From NCBI GenBank assembly GCA_910578455.1, contig CAJTQA010000029.1, positions 1 through 42,532 on the forward strand: 42,532 nucleotides of DNA. Direction: 5' to 3'. Below the pieces are notes generated by a model that was not told the origin of the DNA, ran no database searches, and was given only the letters and a program-made list of their open reading frames with translations. Source of the DNA: an uncultured Dorea sp. GTDB lineage: Bacteria > Bacillota > Clostridia > Lachnospirales > Lachnospiraceae. Positions 24,768 to 32,275 of this stretch are shown in pieces. Each line of letters opens with the position of its first letter. Position 1 is the stretch's first letter. A program made the translations under genes and the position numbers.

Positions 24768-25961
24768 TCACGCCTCGCATATGATGCAGTCAACATGGTA
24801 CTGCACCCCAATCCTCTGCCTACCCACAGTAAACTTCTGGCTTATGCGCCTCTCTATGATCTCACAGTTTTCTCTTGTCGTATTCACCAGCATCACAAGG
24901 AACTGGCCTTTCCCGTATTGGCTTACTACATCGCCGTGCCTGATGGAGTTCTGTATGGCGGCCATAAGCCTTTCTGACAGTTCTTTCATCCGGAATCCTT
25001 CTTCCATCGGATTTCCTTTGCTGTCCACCAGCGTACAGAGCATCAGGTATCCGCTCTGCCCGCTGCGCTCCATCATCCGGCAGAAGATGCGGTAAGCGCC
25101 CCTGAATACCGGGTAGGAGCATCTATATCCTCCCGCTATTTTGTCCGAGTCTTCTTTCAGGCACTTCTGTATCTGGTTTAATGCCATGCACGGATAGTTC
25201 GCCCGGTTCCCCAGGGCATCCATCCGCTCCGTGACTTTTGACGCCGGATAGATCCCTCTCTCCCGGAGGTAGCTGTCGGCAGTATCCGCATACAGCTGCC
25301 TGACCTCTTTATGGCGCCCGCTCTCTATCAGCGCCTCCAGCGTGAGGCTCTCCCAGTCTGAAAACGGGTTCGTCTTCGCCGCATAAGTTCCCAGCTCCTC
25401 CAGGAGGAACCAGTCGTTTCTCTTCCTTATAATAGAGGCAGCTCTTTCCACGCTCTCACAGAACATGCTGTGATAACGCCTCGCCTCTGCGCCTGCCCAC
25501 ATTACGCCTGCGTAATCCGACAGGAATTCTCCCTTATATGTGTAGCATGCCTCCAGGTACAGCCGGAGTTTCTCTTCCTCTCCTTCCGCCGATGCCGCTT
25601 CCTTGTACAGCCGGTCGAACTTTTCCGCGTCCTCACTGACAGGTATGTCAGAAGTCCAGTAATAGACGCCGTTCTTCAGCTCGATATAATTCTTCTGCGG
25701 CAAGCCCATGTTTTTTAGTTTCCGTTTTGCCTTATATATGATTGTCTGCAATGCCTGATGCCTGTTCTCCACATCCCTATCTCCCAGCAGTACCTCTTCA
25801 AGCCTGTCTCTGCTGACTCCGCTCTGCACATGATGCAGCAGTATCTGCATCAAGCTGGTAAAATAAGTATCCCTTGCTTTCTCCCCGGTCAGTGGTTTTT
25901 CCCCGTAACTCATCTGAAAATTCCCAAACATCTGCACATGCAGTATAATTTCCCTCTCCAT
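24768..25961 (-). CDS. SARP/BTAD-type transcriptional regulator with degenerate GGDEF-like C-terminus
   Basis: 397 residues. An N-terminal winged helix (about 5-105, LHVQMFGNFQMSYGEKPLTG; HQALQTIIYKAKRKLKNMGL) is followed by a bacterial transcriptional activator (BTAD) helical-repeat domain (about 110-255). The C-terminal region (about 290-395: SGYLMLCTLVDSKGNP; IRHGDVVSQYGKGQFLVML; VQYHVDCII) looks like a GGDEF fold whose active-site loop reads GKGQF, so it should not make cyclic di-GMP. It could still bind nucleotides. It sits near the top of the fibre operon, strongly suggesting it controls that locus. Good ribosome site (aaagga). Confidence 0.85.
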   Translation of the reverse strand: MEREIILHVQMFGNFQMSYGEKPLTGEKARDTYFTSLMQILLHHVQSGVSRDRLEEVLLGDRDVENRHQALQTIIYKAKRKLKNMGLPQKNYIELKNGVYYWTSDIPVSEDAEKFDRLYKEAASAEGEEEKLRLYLEACYTYKGEFLSDYAGVMWAGAEARRYHSMFCESVERAASIIRKRNDWFLLEELGTYAAKTNPFSDWESLTLEALIESGRHKEVRQLYADTADSYLRERGIYPASKVTERMDALGNRANYPCMALNQIQKCLKEDSDKIAGGYRCSYPVFRGAYRIFCRMMERSGQSGYLMLCTLVDSKGNPMEEGFRMKELSERLMAAIQNSIRHGDVVSQYGKGQFLVMLVNTTRENCEIIERRISQKFTVGRQRIGVQYHVDCIICEA

Positions 25962-26036
25962 CTCGCTTTCCTTTCCCGCACATTCGACTTAATATGTTTT
26001 AAATTATCCATCCATAGCCGTCAGGCGCATTCTCCG

Positions 26037-26447
26037 TCAGGTACATTCTTTCATCATGTCAACCATTTTCAGCACCTCATCAAACTGTCCGCTGTCATAT
26101 TCGTTCAACCATGGCTGAGAACCAAAAAGCGCATAGGGCACACGTTCCGTAAGTCCCCAAAGTATCTCTTCCGCACTCTGTCCTGCCGTGTCTGTCCGTA
26201 CCGCAAAGCAGTTTTGCCGGCGGTTACAGATTACCAAAACTCCTTCCATATGTTCTGTAATGCCCCAAATCTCCGGAATGCGGCAATCCTCCCCGTCACG
26301 CAGGACTATGTATACCAGCACCATCTCCTCATAAGGAATCTCATATTCCTCTAGCTGTCCGTCAACTATCCTGATTGATTCTTCCTTAAACTCAATGTCT
26401 TTCGCGCATAGGCAAATACTTACATATCTCATGTCTTTCCCTTTCAT
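26037..26447 (-). CDS. Unknown small protein; first gene downstream of the invertible segment
   Basis: 136 residues, start placed by alignment with the paralogue at 8294-8734 (both begin MKGK...). An upstream ATG at 26480 and an inner ATG at 26432 are alternatives. The conserved blocks are IPYEE, MEGVLVICNRRQNCF and LFGSQPWLNEYD. No domain is recognised and there is no signal peptide. It would be the first gene transcribed if the invertible promoter pointed left, followed by the BTAD regulator after 75 bases. A regulatory role is plausible but unproven. Confidence 0.7.
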   Translation of the reverse strand: MKGKDMRYVSICLCAKDIEFKEESIRIVDGQLEEYEIPYEEMVLVYIVLRDGEDCRIPEIWGITEHMEGVLVICNRRQNCFAVRTDTAGQSAEEILWGLTERVPYALFGSQPWLNEYDSGQFDEVLKMVDMMKECT

Positions 26448-26489
26448 CCTGTCTTTTTCCCTTTCGTGGCATATGGGCAAACATGTTTC

Positions 26490-26514
26490 ACCGCAGAATA
26501 ATCATTCTGTGGTA
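26490..26514 (+). repeat. Left inverted repeat of the invertible segment
   Basis: 25 bases whose exact reverse complement is at 26783-26807. The arms ACCGCAGAAT and ATTCTGTGGT make it nearly palindromic itself, with an asymmetric AATC centre that sets orientation. This is the usual form of a tyrosine-recombinase core site. Confidence 0.88.
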
Positions 26515-26548
26515 GAAAGGCCGGCTCTTTTGCATCATCATTTTCGGT

Positions 26549-26584
26549 AAAACAAAAAATGCTTTGGAAATCCAATTCCAAAGC
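26549..26584 (-). terminator. Leftward rho-independent terminator inside the invertible segment
   Basis: GCTTTGGAA (26561-26569) and TTCCAAAGC (26576-26584) form a perfect 9-bp stem with a 6-base loop. On the minus strand it is followed by ATTTTTTGTTTT. It would block transcripts coming from the recombinase side before they reach the fibre operon. Confidence 0.8.
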
Positions 26585-26721
26585 AAAAAATATGCAAAGT
26601 AAACCTGCTGTTTTTTATAACTTGTCAGGTTTATTTAGCGTACTTTAAAATATCTCATTTTACTGTTTGCAACATAAAATGAAAATATATCGGCATATAT
26701 ATGTAAACGCCTGCAATAATA

Positions 26722-26750
26722 TTGATTTTTGGGTAATAAAAAGATATAAT
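26722..26750 (+). promoter_or_regulatory. Strong sigma-A-type promoter inside the invertible segment, pointing right
   Basis: TTGATT at 26722-26727, exactly 17 bases, then a perfect TATAAT at 26745-26750. Predicted start near 26757. It reads through the right inverted repeat into the 3' end of the recombinase gene, in antisense. Confidence 0.78.
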
Positions 26751-26782
26751 TACTTTGCATGTGATAAACACGTTGCCCAGCA

Positions 26783-26807
26783 TACCACAGAATGATTATT
26801 CTGCGGT
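26783..26807 (-). repeat. Right inverted repeat of the invertible segment
   Basis: Exact reverse complement of 26490-26514. The complementary symmetry extends one base further on each side here (28-base near-palindrome 26782-26809). It ends 2 bases before the recombinase stop codon. Confidence 0.88.
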
Positions 26808-26809
26808 AT

Positions 26810-27646
26810 TCATATTATCAACTGCATTCTGTTCAGTATTTTTTCATGTGCGCTGGCACTGGCTGCCACATAGATTCTCGTTGTCTCAATTCTGCTGTGC
26901 CCCAATACATCTGCAAGATGCGCCAGGTTTTTTTCAACATCATAAAATGCCCGGGCAAACAGATGCCTCAGGTTATGCGGAAATACTTTGTGAGGCTCCA
27001 CTTCGGCCGCAAGGCACAGCTTTTTCATATCATGGCAGATATTGGAGCGATCTACTGCCTTCCCCCCGCGTGTCCGGAACACAATCCCATTCCCAATTCC
27101 TTTTTTCTTCACATATGCCCCAAGCCTGCATCTTAACTCTTTTTGAAGTATGATTGTCCGGTTCTTACCTTTCAGGTGGATCTGCGCCCTTCCGGTCCTG
27201 ATCGCCTCCACTGTTATAAAGCTCAGCTCGCTGATGCGGATCCCCGTACATCCCAGCGTTAGCAGTATCAGGTACATCCTTTCATCTTTCCTGCCCCGGG
27301 CGGCGCTCAAAAGCCTTTCGTATTCTTTCCTGGACAACTCCCTTGATTCTTCCAGAAATGCCTGCCTCTGTACTTTCAGCAGGCGCAGTCTCATCTCCGG
27401 CATGCCGCAGTAGTTCAGATATGCGTTGATTGCCGACAGGCATCCGTTTACTGTCTGCGCCTTCCTGCTCTCTAAAAGCCCGTCCCTGTACTCAATGAGC
27501 CGCTCTTTTGTTATCTCCTCCCCTGCCAGATACTCTGACAGGAGCTCCACTGAGCGCACATATTTTACGACAGTGGCTCTTGATTTCTCATCATTATACA
27601 GACATTCCTTAAAGTCCAGCAGAGATCCTTCCGTGATCTTATTCAT
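26810..27646 (-). CDS. Tyrosine site-specific recombinase (predicted DNA invertase)
   Basis: 278 residues from the ATG at 27646, which follows AAGGAGG; an upstream in-frame start at 27712 would overlap the next promoter region. The N-terminal SAM-like core-binding domain (about 8-90) is followed by the catalytic domain, with R137 (TGIRISEL), K161 (LKGKNR), H224/R227 (HNLRH), H250 (GHSRIETT) and nucleophile Y259 (RIYV) all intact. XerC/D-like size, shorter than phage or element integrases. The stop lies 2 bases from the right inverted repeat, the arrangement seen for invertases such as FimE/FimB-type systems. Its likely substrate is the adjacent inverted repeat pair. Confidence 0.9.
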   Translation of the reverse strand: MNKITEGSLLDFKECLYNDEKSRATVVKYVRSVELLSEYLAGEEITKERLIEYRDGLLESRKAQTVNGCLSAINAYLNYCGMPEMRLRLLKVQRQAFLEESRELSRKEYERLLSAARGRKDERMYLILLTLGCTGIRISELSFITVEAIRTGRAQIHLKGKNRTIILQKELRCRLGAYVKKKGIGNGIVFRTRGGKAVDRSNICHDMKKLCLAAEVEPHKVFPHNLRHLFARAFYDVEKNLAHLADVLGHSRIETTRIYVAASASAHEKILNRMQLII

Positions 27647-27673
27647 GCGATAGTCCTCCTTCTTTTGTACTGC

Positions 27674-27679
27674 ATTATA
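27674..27679 (-). promoter_or_regulatory. Possible -10 box of the recombinase promoter
   Basis: TATAAT on the minus strand, 27 bases upstream of the recombinase start. No clear -35 is seen at the right distance. This suggests the recombinase has its own promoter outside the invertible segment. Confidence 0.4.
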
Positions 27680-27715
27680 CAGGAAAGAAGAAGATATTGC
27701 ATTTCCACTCAAAAA

Positions 27716-28369
27716 TCACTCAAGCTCTGCTGTCACACCATCTATTTTCGCGAAACGGCATTCCCCCAGTTCATTAAGCTCTGCCTGCCCGTTCGTCCCT
27801 TCCGTAATCTCTGCAAGTATCTCCCCTTTCAGCTCCTTTTCAAAGATTACTTCCAAAAGTACCGCGTCCGAATATTCTGACTTCAGTATATGAATCCCCC
27901 GCTGCCCTAAAATATACTGTATTTTCCCCAGTCCTGCGTAATCCGTCCGTATTTCCAGTTTAACACCGTATTTTTTGGTTATAATAACAGAGGAAGACAA
28001 TCCCGCCCTGGCCGCGCCGGAATATGCCCTGACAAGCCCTCCCGTTCCCAAAAGAACACCTCCGAAATACCTGGTGACTATGACCAGCGCATCGTGCACC
28101 CCGGCTCCCAAAAGGACGTCAAGCATCGGTTTCCCCGCCGTTCCCTGAGGTTCCCCGTCGTCGCTGCAGCGCATCAGCTCATTTCTCTCTCCCAGCACAT
28201 ACGCATAGCAGTGATGCCTGGCATCCCAGTATTTTTTGCGGACGGCTTCTATAAGCCCAAGCGCCTCTTCTTCCGACTTTACCGGAATGCATGACGCAAT
28301 AAAGCGCGACTTCTTTTCAACGATCTCGCCCTCTCCGCCCTGATATATAATTTTATATTCTTCTGCCAT
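27716..28369 (-). CDS. yigZ: YigZ/IMPACT family protein (UPF0029)
   Basis: 217 residues. The N-terminal IMPACT domain (about 1-125) shows the family marks: EKKSRFIASCIPVKSEEEA, then RHHCYAYVLG, the box SDDGEPQGTAGKPML, and TRYFGGVLLGTGGLVRAYSG. A C-terminal DUF1949-like ferredoxin-fold segment (about 140-205) completes it. The family is linked to translation control or ribosome-associated functions, but its biochemical role in bacteria is not settled. Complete length. It is divergent from the PBP gene and sits 70 bases upstream of the recombinase on the same strand. Confidence 0.93.
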   Translation of the reverse strand: MAEEYKIIYQGGEGEIVEKKSRFIASCIPVKSEEEALGLIEAVRKKYWDARHHCYAYVLGERNELMRCSDDGEPQGTAGKPMLDVLLGAGVHDALVIVTRYFGGVLLGTGGLVRAYSGAARAGLSSSVIITKKYGVKLEIRTDYAGLGKIQYILGQRGIHILKSEYSDAVLLEVIFEKELKGEILAEITEGTNGQAELNELGECRFAKIDGVTAELE

Positions 28370-28486
28370 TTTTCTCTCTCCCTCACGGCATGATACATAG
28401 CCGCTCCTGCATATTTTACGGATATTAAACAGTATAACGAATTTCTTAAGATTTTCCTACCAAAATATGAAGTTTTCATTTTTTTC

Positions 28487-28515
28487 TTTATTTAAAGATA
28501 TATATTTGCTATAAT
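28487..28515 (+). promoter_or_regulatory. Likely promoter of the PBP1a gene
   Basis: TATAAT at 28510-28515 with a weak TTTATT 17 bases upstream. A strong site (aaggagg) follows before the ATG at 28543. Confidence 0.5.
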
Positions 28516-28542
28516 TACCAGAAGTGAAGGAGGCAAGCACTT

Positions 28543-31200
28543 ATGAACTATAGTAAGAAAAAAGCTGCTCAAAAGCAAAGGAAGATAACCTCCAAATCCA
28601 CCATGCAGGGCAAGAGGGTCGGCATCCGCCTGTTAAAGGCTTTCTTTCTGTGCATCCTCGTCGTTGGCGTGGCAGGATTAGTAGGAGGCGGGCTGTTCGT
28701 CAAGAAAATCGTGGACGATGCCCCAAAGGTTTCCCCCTCGGACGTAAAGCCTCAGGGTTATACTACTTTTGTGTATGCAGATGATGAAAAGACAGAAATT
28801 GAACGATTTGTAGCTTCCGGCTCCAACCGTATCTACAAGTCCATTGACGAGATTCCGGTGGATCTCCAGCATGCGTTCGTAGCGATTGAGGACGAGCGTT
28901 TTTATGAACACAACGGTATTGACATCCGGGGTATTGCCCGGTCGGCGGTTTCTCTGCTTCAAGGGCATATGCAGGGAGCCAGCACGCTGACCCAGCAGCT
29001 GATTAAGAATAACGTATTCCCTAACTTTGTTAATGAACAGACTTTCTATGACAAACTGCAGCGTAAATTCCAGGAGCAGTTCCTTGCCCTCCAGATTGAA
29101 AAGCAGATGAGCAAGGATGAGATCATAGAGGCTTATATGAACACGATCAACCTTGGGCAGAATTCCCTGGGCGTACAGTCTGCCGCCAAGCGTTATTTTA
29201 ATAAAAATGTAGAAGAGCTTTCTCTTTCTGAAAGCGCCGTGATCGCAGGCATCACCCAGAACCCTTCCCGGCTGAACCCGGTGACGAACCCTGAAAAGAA
29301 TGCGGAAAGGCGCAAGAAAGTATTGAAAGATATGCTTGAACAGGGCTATATCACTGAAGATGCCTACGCGGAAGCACTGGCAGACGATGTATATGCGCGA
29401 ATTCAGAAAGCCAGCAAAAAAACGGATGACAAAAATCCTTACACCTATTTCGTGGATGCACTTTCAGACCAGGTGCTCCGTGACTTGAAGGATAAACTGG
29501 GCTACACGGAAACGCAGGCCTACAATGCGCTCTACAGCGGCGGTTTAAGCATCTATTCCACACAGGATCTGGATCTTCAGAAAATCTGTGACGAAGAGAT
29601 GAACAATGACGAAAATTATCCTTATCTCAAAGAATATGGCCTTGATTATGCCCTGACCGTCACCCGTGCCGACGGCTCCATCGAGAACTACTCTTCGGGG
29701 CATATCAAAAAATATGCCAAAGAAAAGCATAATAAGACGCAGGGGCTTTTATATTCCAGCAGCAAAGAAGCCAAGAAGATGGTAAAAGAGTGGAAGAAAA
29801 CCATCAAAAAGGAGGGTGACACCTACGATGAAGTCATCAACATCACCCCTCAGCCGCAGGCTTCTGTCACCCTCATGGATCAGAAGACCGGCCAGATCAA
29901 AGCCATGGTCGGCGGGCGGGGCAAGAAAAAGAGCAGCCTCGGACTGAACCGTGCTTACAAAGGTTCCAAAAGGCAGCCCGGCTCCACTTTCAAGGTACTT
30001 GCAGCTTATGCTCCTGCCATGGACGCATGTGACAAAACACTGGCCACAGTCGTCCGCGACGAGCCGACAAAATATAAAAACGGAAAGCAGATTAAAAATG
30101 CAAGCAGGGGCTACAAAGGCGATGTTTCTTACAGAAAGGCTATCGCCAATTCCATTAATGTCTGCGCCGTTAAAGTCAGCAATGAGATCACTCAGCAGCT
30201 TGGATTTGACTACTGTGAAAAATTCGGTATTACCACTCTTGTAAAGAGCAAGAATATCAATGGCAAGATTTACAGCGATATTAACGAGACTTTAGCTCTG
30301 GGAGGCCTGACCGACGGCGTATATAATTATCAGCTCTGCGGCGCGTATGCAGCCATTGCTAACGGCGGTGAGTACAATCGTCCGATTATGTATTCAAAAG
30401 TTCTTGACCACGACGGCAATGTCCTGCTGGAAGGAAAAGCTGAATCACACCGCGTACTGAAAGAAAGCACCGCCGCCCTTGTGACGAGCGCGCTGGAAAG
30501 CGTTGTCAAGGAAGGTACGGGAACAGCCTGCCGTCTCAGCAACATGCCGGTAGCAGGAAAGACCGGTACGACCACATCAAACAAGGACTTGTGGTTCTGC
30601 GGTTTCACTCCTTATTACACTTGCGCGGTATGGGGCGGCTATGATGACAATAAAGAATGCAATAACGACACCCGTTTCCGTTTCCGCATCTGGAAAGGAA
30701 TTATGGAGCGCGTGCATGATGACTTGGAGTATCAAGAGTTTGAGATGCCCGATTCTGTCGAAAAAAAAAGCGTCTGTAAATTAACCGGCATGCTTTCAAG
30801 GGCTGGAAGATGCCCGTCTGTCACAGAATATTTTGACACCGATGTCCTTCCGGACGAAGTCTGCTCAGGGCATGGGGATGTCGATGACGGAGATGAAGAC
30901 GACGAGGACGAAGAGGATGAGGATGAAGAGGAAGAAACACCACCGGAGGAAGGCGATGGAAATCAGCCTACAACTCCCACCACGCCTACCACCCCGACGC
31001 CTCCAAGCACTCCAAGCCCGACCCCTCCTAGCGGCAACGGTAACGGCAACGGCGGCGGCACTACCCCTGGCGGCGATGGCAACGGCGGCGGTACTACTAA
31101 TCCTGGCGGCGATGGCAACGGCGGCAACAGCGGAGGCGATGGTAACGGCGGCGGCACTACTCCTCCAACTGGCGGCGACGGCACTACTACTACACCTTAA
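28543..31200 (+). CDS. pbpA: Class A penicillin-binding protein (transglycosylase/transpeptidase)
   Basis: 885 residues. It polymerises and cross-links peptidoglycan at the outer membrane face. Basic N-terminus, membrane anchor about 31-52. Glycosyltransferase domain about 85-260, with catalytic E116 in AIEDERFYEHNG and ASTLTQQLIKN. Transpeptidase domain about 410-720, with S481 in GSTFK, then SIN and KTGTT. The tail (about 785-885) is unusual: a run of Asp/Glu, a Thr/Pro-rich stretch, then Gly/Asn repeats. It is monocistronic and ends at a strong bidirectional terminator. The exact PBP subclass name is uncertain. Confidence 0.93.
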   Translation: MNYSKKKAAQKQRKITSKSTMQGKRVGIRLLKAFFLCILVVGVAGLVGGGLFVKKIVDDAPKVSPSDVKPQGYTTFVYADDEKTEIERFVASGSNRIYKSIDEIPVDLQHAFVAIEDERFYEHNGIDIRGIARSAVSLLQGHMQGASTLTQQLIKNNVFPNFVNEQTFYDKLQRKFQEQFLALQIEKQMSKDEIIEAYMNTINLGQNSLGVQSAAKRYFNKNVEELSLSESAVIAGITQNPSRLNPVTNPEKNAERRKKVLKDMLEQGYITEDAYAEALADDVYARIQKASKKTDDKNPYTYFVDALSDQVLRDLKDKLGYTETQAYNALYSGGLSIYSTQDLDLQKICDEEMNNDENYPYLKEYGLDYALTVTRADGSIENYSSGHIKKYAKEKHNKTQGLLYSSSKEAKKMVKEWKKTIKKEGDTYDEVINITPQPQASVTLMDQKTGQIKAMVGGRGKKKSSLGLNRAYKGSKRQPGSTFKVLAAYAPAMDACDKTLATVVRDEPTKYKNGKQIKNASRGYKGDVSYRKAIANSINVCAVKVSNEITQQLGFDYCEKFGITTLVKSKNINGKIYSDINETLALGGLTDGVYNYQLCGAYAAIANGGEYNRPIMYSKVLDHDGNVLLEGKAESHRVLKESTAALVTSALESVVKEGTGTACRLSNMPVAGKTGTTTSNKDLWFCGFTPYYTCAVWGGYDDNKECNNDTRFRFRIWKGIMERVHDDLEYQEFEMPDSVEKKSVCKLTGMLSRAGRCPSVTEYFDTDVLPDEVCSGHGDVDDGDEDDEDEEDEDEEEETPPEEGDGNQPTTPTTPTTPTPPSTPSPTPPSGNGNGNGGGTTPGGDGNGGGTTNPGGDGNGGNSGGDGNGGGTTPPTGGDGTTTTP

Positions 31201-31227
31201 CGCTTTCTATTAATAGCCTACAAATAA

Positions 31228-31268
31228 AAACATCTGGCAGAGCAATTATCTATCTCTGCCAGATGTTT
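31228..31268. terminator. Bidirectional terminator between PBP1a and ROK kinase genes
   Basis: 15-bp perfect arms (31228-31242 and 31254-31268; core CATCTGGCAGAG / CTCTGCCAGATG) with A- and T-rich flanks. It ends both convergent transcripts. Confidence 0.92.
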
Positions 31269-31296
31269 TATTCATTTTATGCTGCAATCATATTTC

Positions 31297-32250
31297 TTAT
31301 CGTTTTGCCTTATCAATCACCAGTTTTGCCGCCCCGCAGATTCCTGCGTCGTTGCCAAGCTCCGCCAGCAGAAATTTGGTGTGCTTATTCGCAAAAAAGG
31401 CTCTTTCCTGATAATTTTTTTCAATATATCCCAGAAGGATTTCCCCGGCCTTTGACACGCCGCCGCCAATCACGATAACAGCCGGATCTGTCACGGCTGC
31501 AAGGTTGGCCATCGCATGCCCCAGATAAGCGCCAAATTCTTCTGCAATTTCCTCTGCCACCTTGTCCCCTTCTTTTAAAGCATCGAATACGGTTTTGGCG
31601 GAAACCTCCTCCAGAGAAACTTTGCGGAGCGCGCAATCATCATCATTCTTCGCCAGACGGATTCTTGCAAGCCTTGCGATTCCCGTAGCAGATGCGTACT
31701 GTTCAAGGCATCCGCGATTGCCGCATCCGCATCTGTCCTCTTCTTCATAATTCACGCACAGATGGCCAATCTCGCCTCCTGCGCCGCCGCTCCCGACAAT
31801 CGGGCGCCCGTCTACGATTACTCCGCCCCCTACGCCGGTTCCAAGTGTTACCATGATCAGATCTTTCTGCCCTTTTCCGGCTCCCAGCCACATCTCACCA
31901 AGCGCCGCTACATTAGCGTCATTTCCCACTTCTACGGAAAGGCCGGTAAGCTCCTGCATCTCCCTCTTTACCTCTTTGTATCCCCATCCGATGTTCGCTG
32001 AATTCCGTACAATCCCTTCCGCATTCACAGGCGCCGGAACCCCAATCCCTACGCCTTCTACATCATCTCTTTCAATCTGATGCCCGGCGAGCTTTTCCTT
32101 CAGAGACTCCGCAATATCCGGCAGTACTGCGCTGCCGCTGTCCTCCCTGCGGGTCTTGATCTCCCACTTATCCACAATCGTTCCGTCTGTCTGAAAAAGC
32201 CCGATCTTTACTGTCGTTCCTCCGACATCCACTCCAAAACAATACCTCAT
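31297..32250 (-). CDS. glk: ROK-family glucokinase
   Basis: 317 residues from the ATG at 32250, 6 bases after AGGAGG; a GTG at 32256 is the longer alternative. It phosphorylates glucose with ATP at the entry to glycolysis. The phosphate-binding motif GVDVGGTTVKIGLF lies at the N-terminus. The sugar-site region has TLGTGVGGGVIVDG and GEIGHLCVN. The ROK zinc motif reads CGCGNRGCLEQYAS. A late glycine-rich motif (VIVIGGGVSKAG) is also present. It forms an operon with hprK (25 bases upstream), linking sugar uptake and carbon control. Confidence 0.9.
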   Translation of the reverse strand: MRYCFGVDVGGTTVKIGLFQTDGTIVDKWEIKTRREDSGSAVLPDIAESLKEKLAGHQIERDDVEGVGIGVPAPVNAEGIVRNSANIGWGYKEVKREMQELTGLSVEVGNDANVAALGEMWLGAGKGQKDLIMVTLGTGVGGGVIVDGRPIVGSGGAGGEIGHLCVNYEEEDRCGCGNRGCLEQYASATGIARLARIRLAKNDDDCALRKVSLEEVSAKTVFDALKEGDKVAEEIAEEFGAYLGHAMANLAAVTDPAVIVIGGGVSKAGEILLGYIEKNYQERAFFANKHTKFLLAELGNDAGICGAAKLVIDKAKR

Positions 32251-32275
32251 CTTCACCCTCCTTTAGCTATTTCTC

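Larger units (their letters stand above)
26490..26807. promoter_or_regulatory. Predicted invertible promoter segment (phase-variation switch)
   Basis: A 268-base interior is bounded by 25-bp perfect inverted repeats and lies directly beside a tyrosine recombinase gene. It contains a strong rightward promoter and a leftward rho-independent terminator. The AT content is high, and no gene lies in this 362-base gap. In the sequenced orientation the promoter faces away from the fibre operon. Inversion would carry the -10 box to about 26547-26552 on the minus strand, roughly 90 bases before the gene at 26447. The structure is seen directly; the switching is inferred. Confidence 0.82.

Noticed and set aside
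8777..26514. Inversion of the whole fibre locus between the 8777 palindrome and the 26490 repeat
   Set aside because: The central spacers differ in length and sequence, so strand exchange between these two sites is unlikely. The 26490/26783 pair is the exact match.
26602..26632. Second hairpin (AACCTG/CAGGTT) in the invertible segment
   Set aside because: Short stem with a loop of about 20 bases and no T-run. Likely chance in AT-rich DNA.
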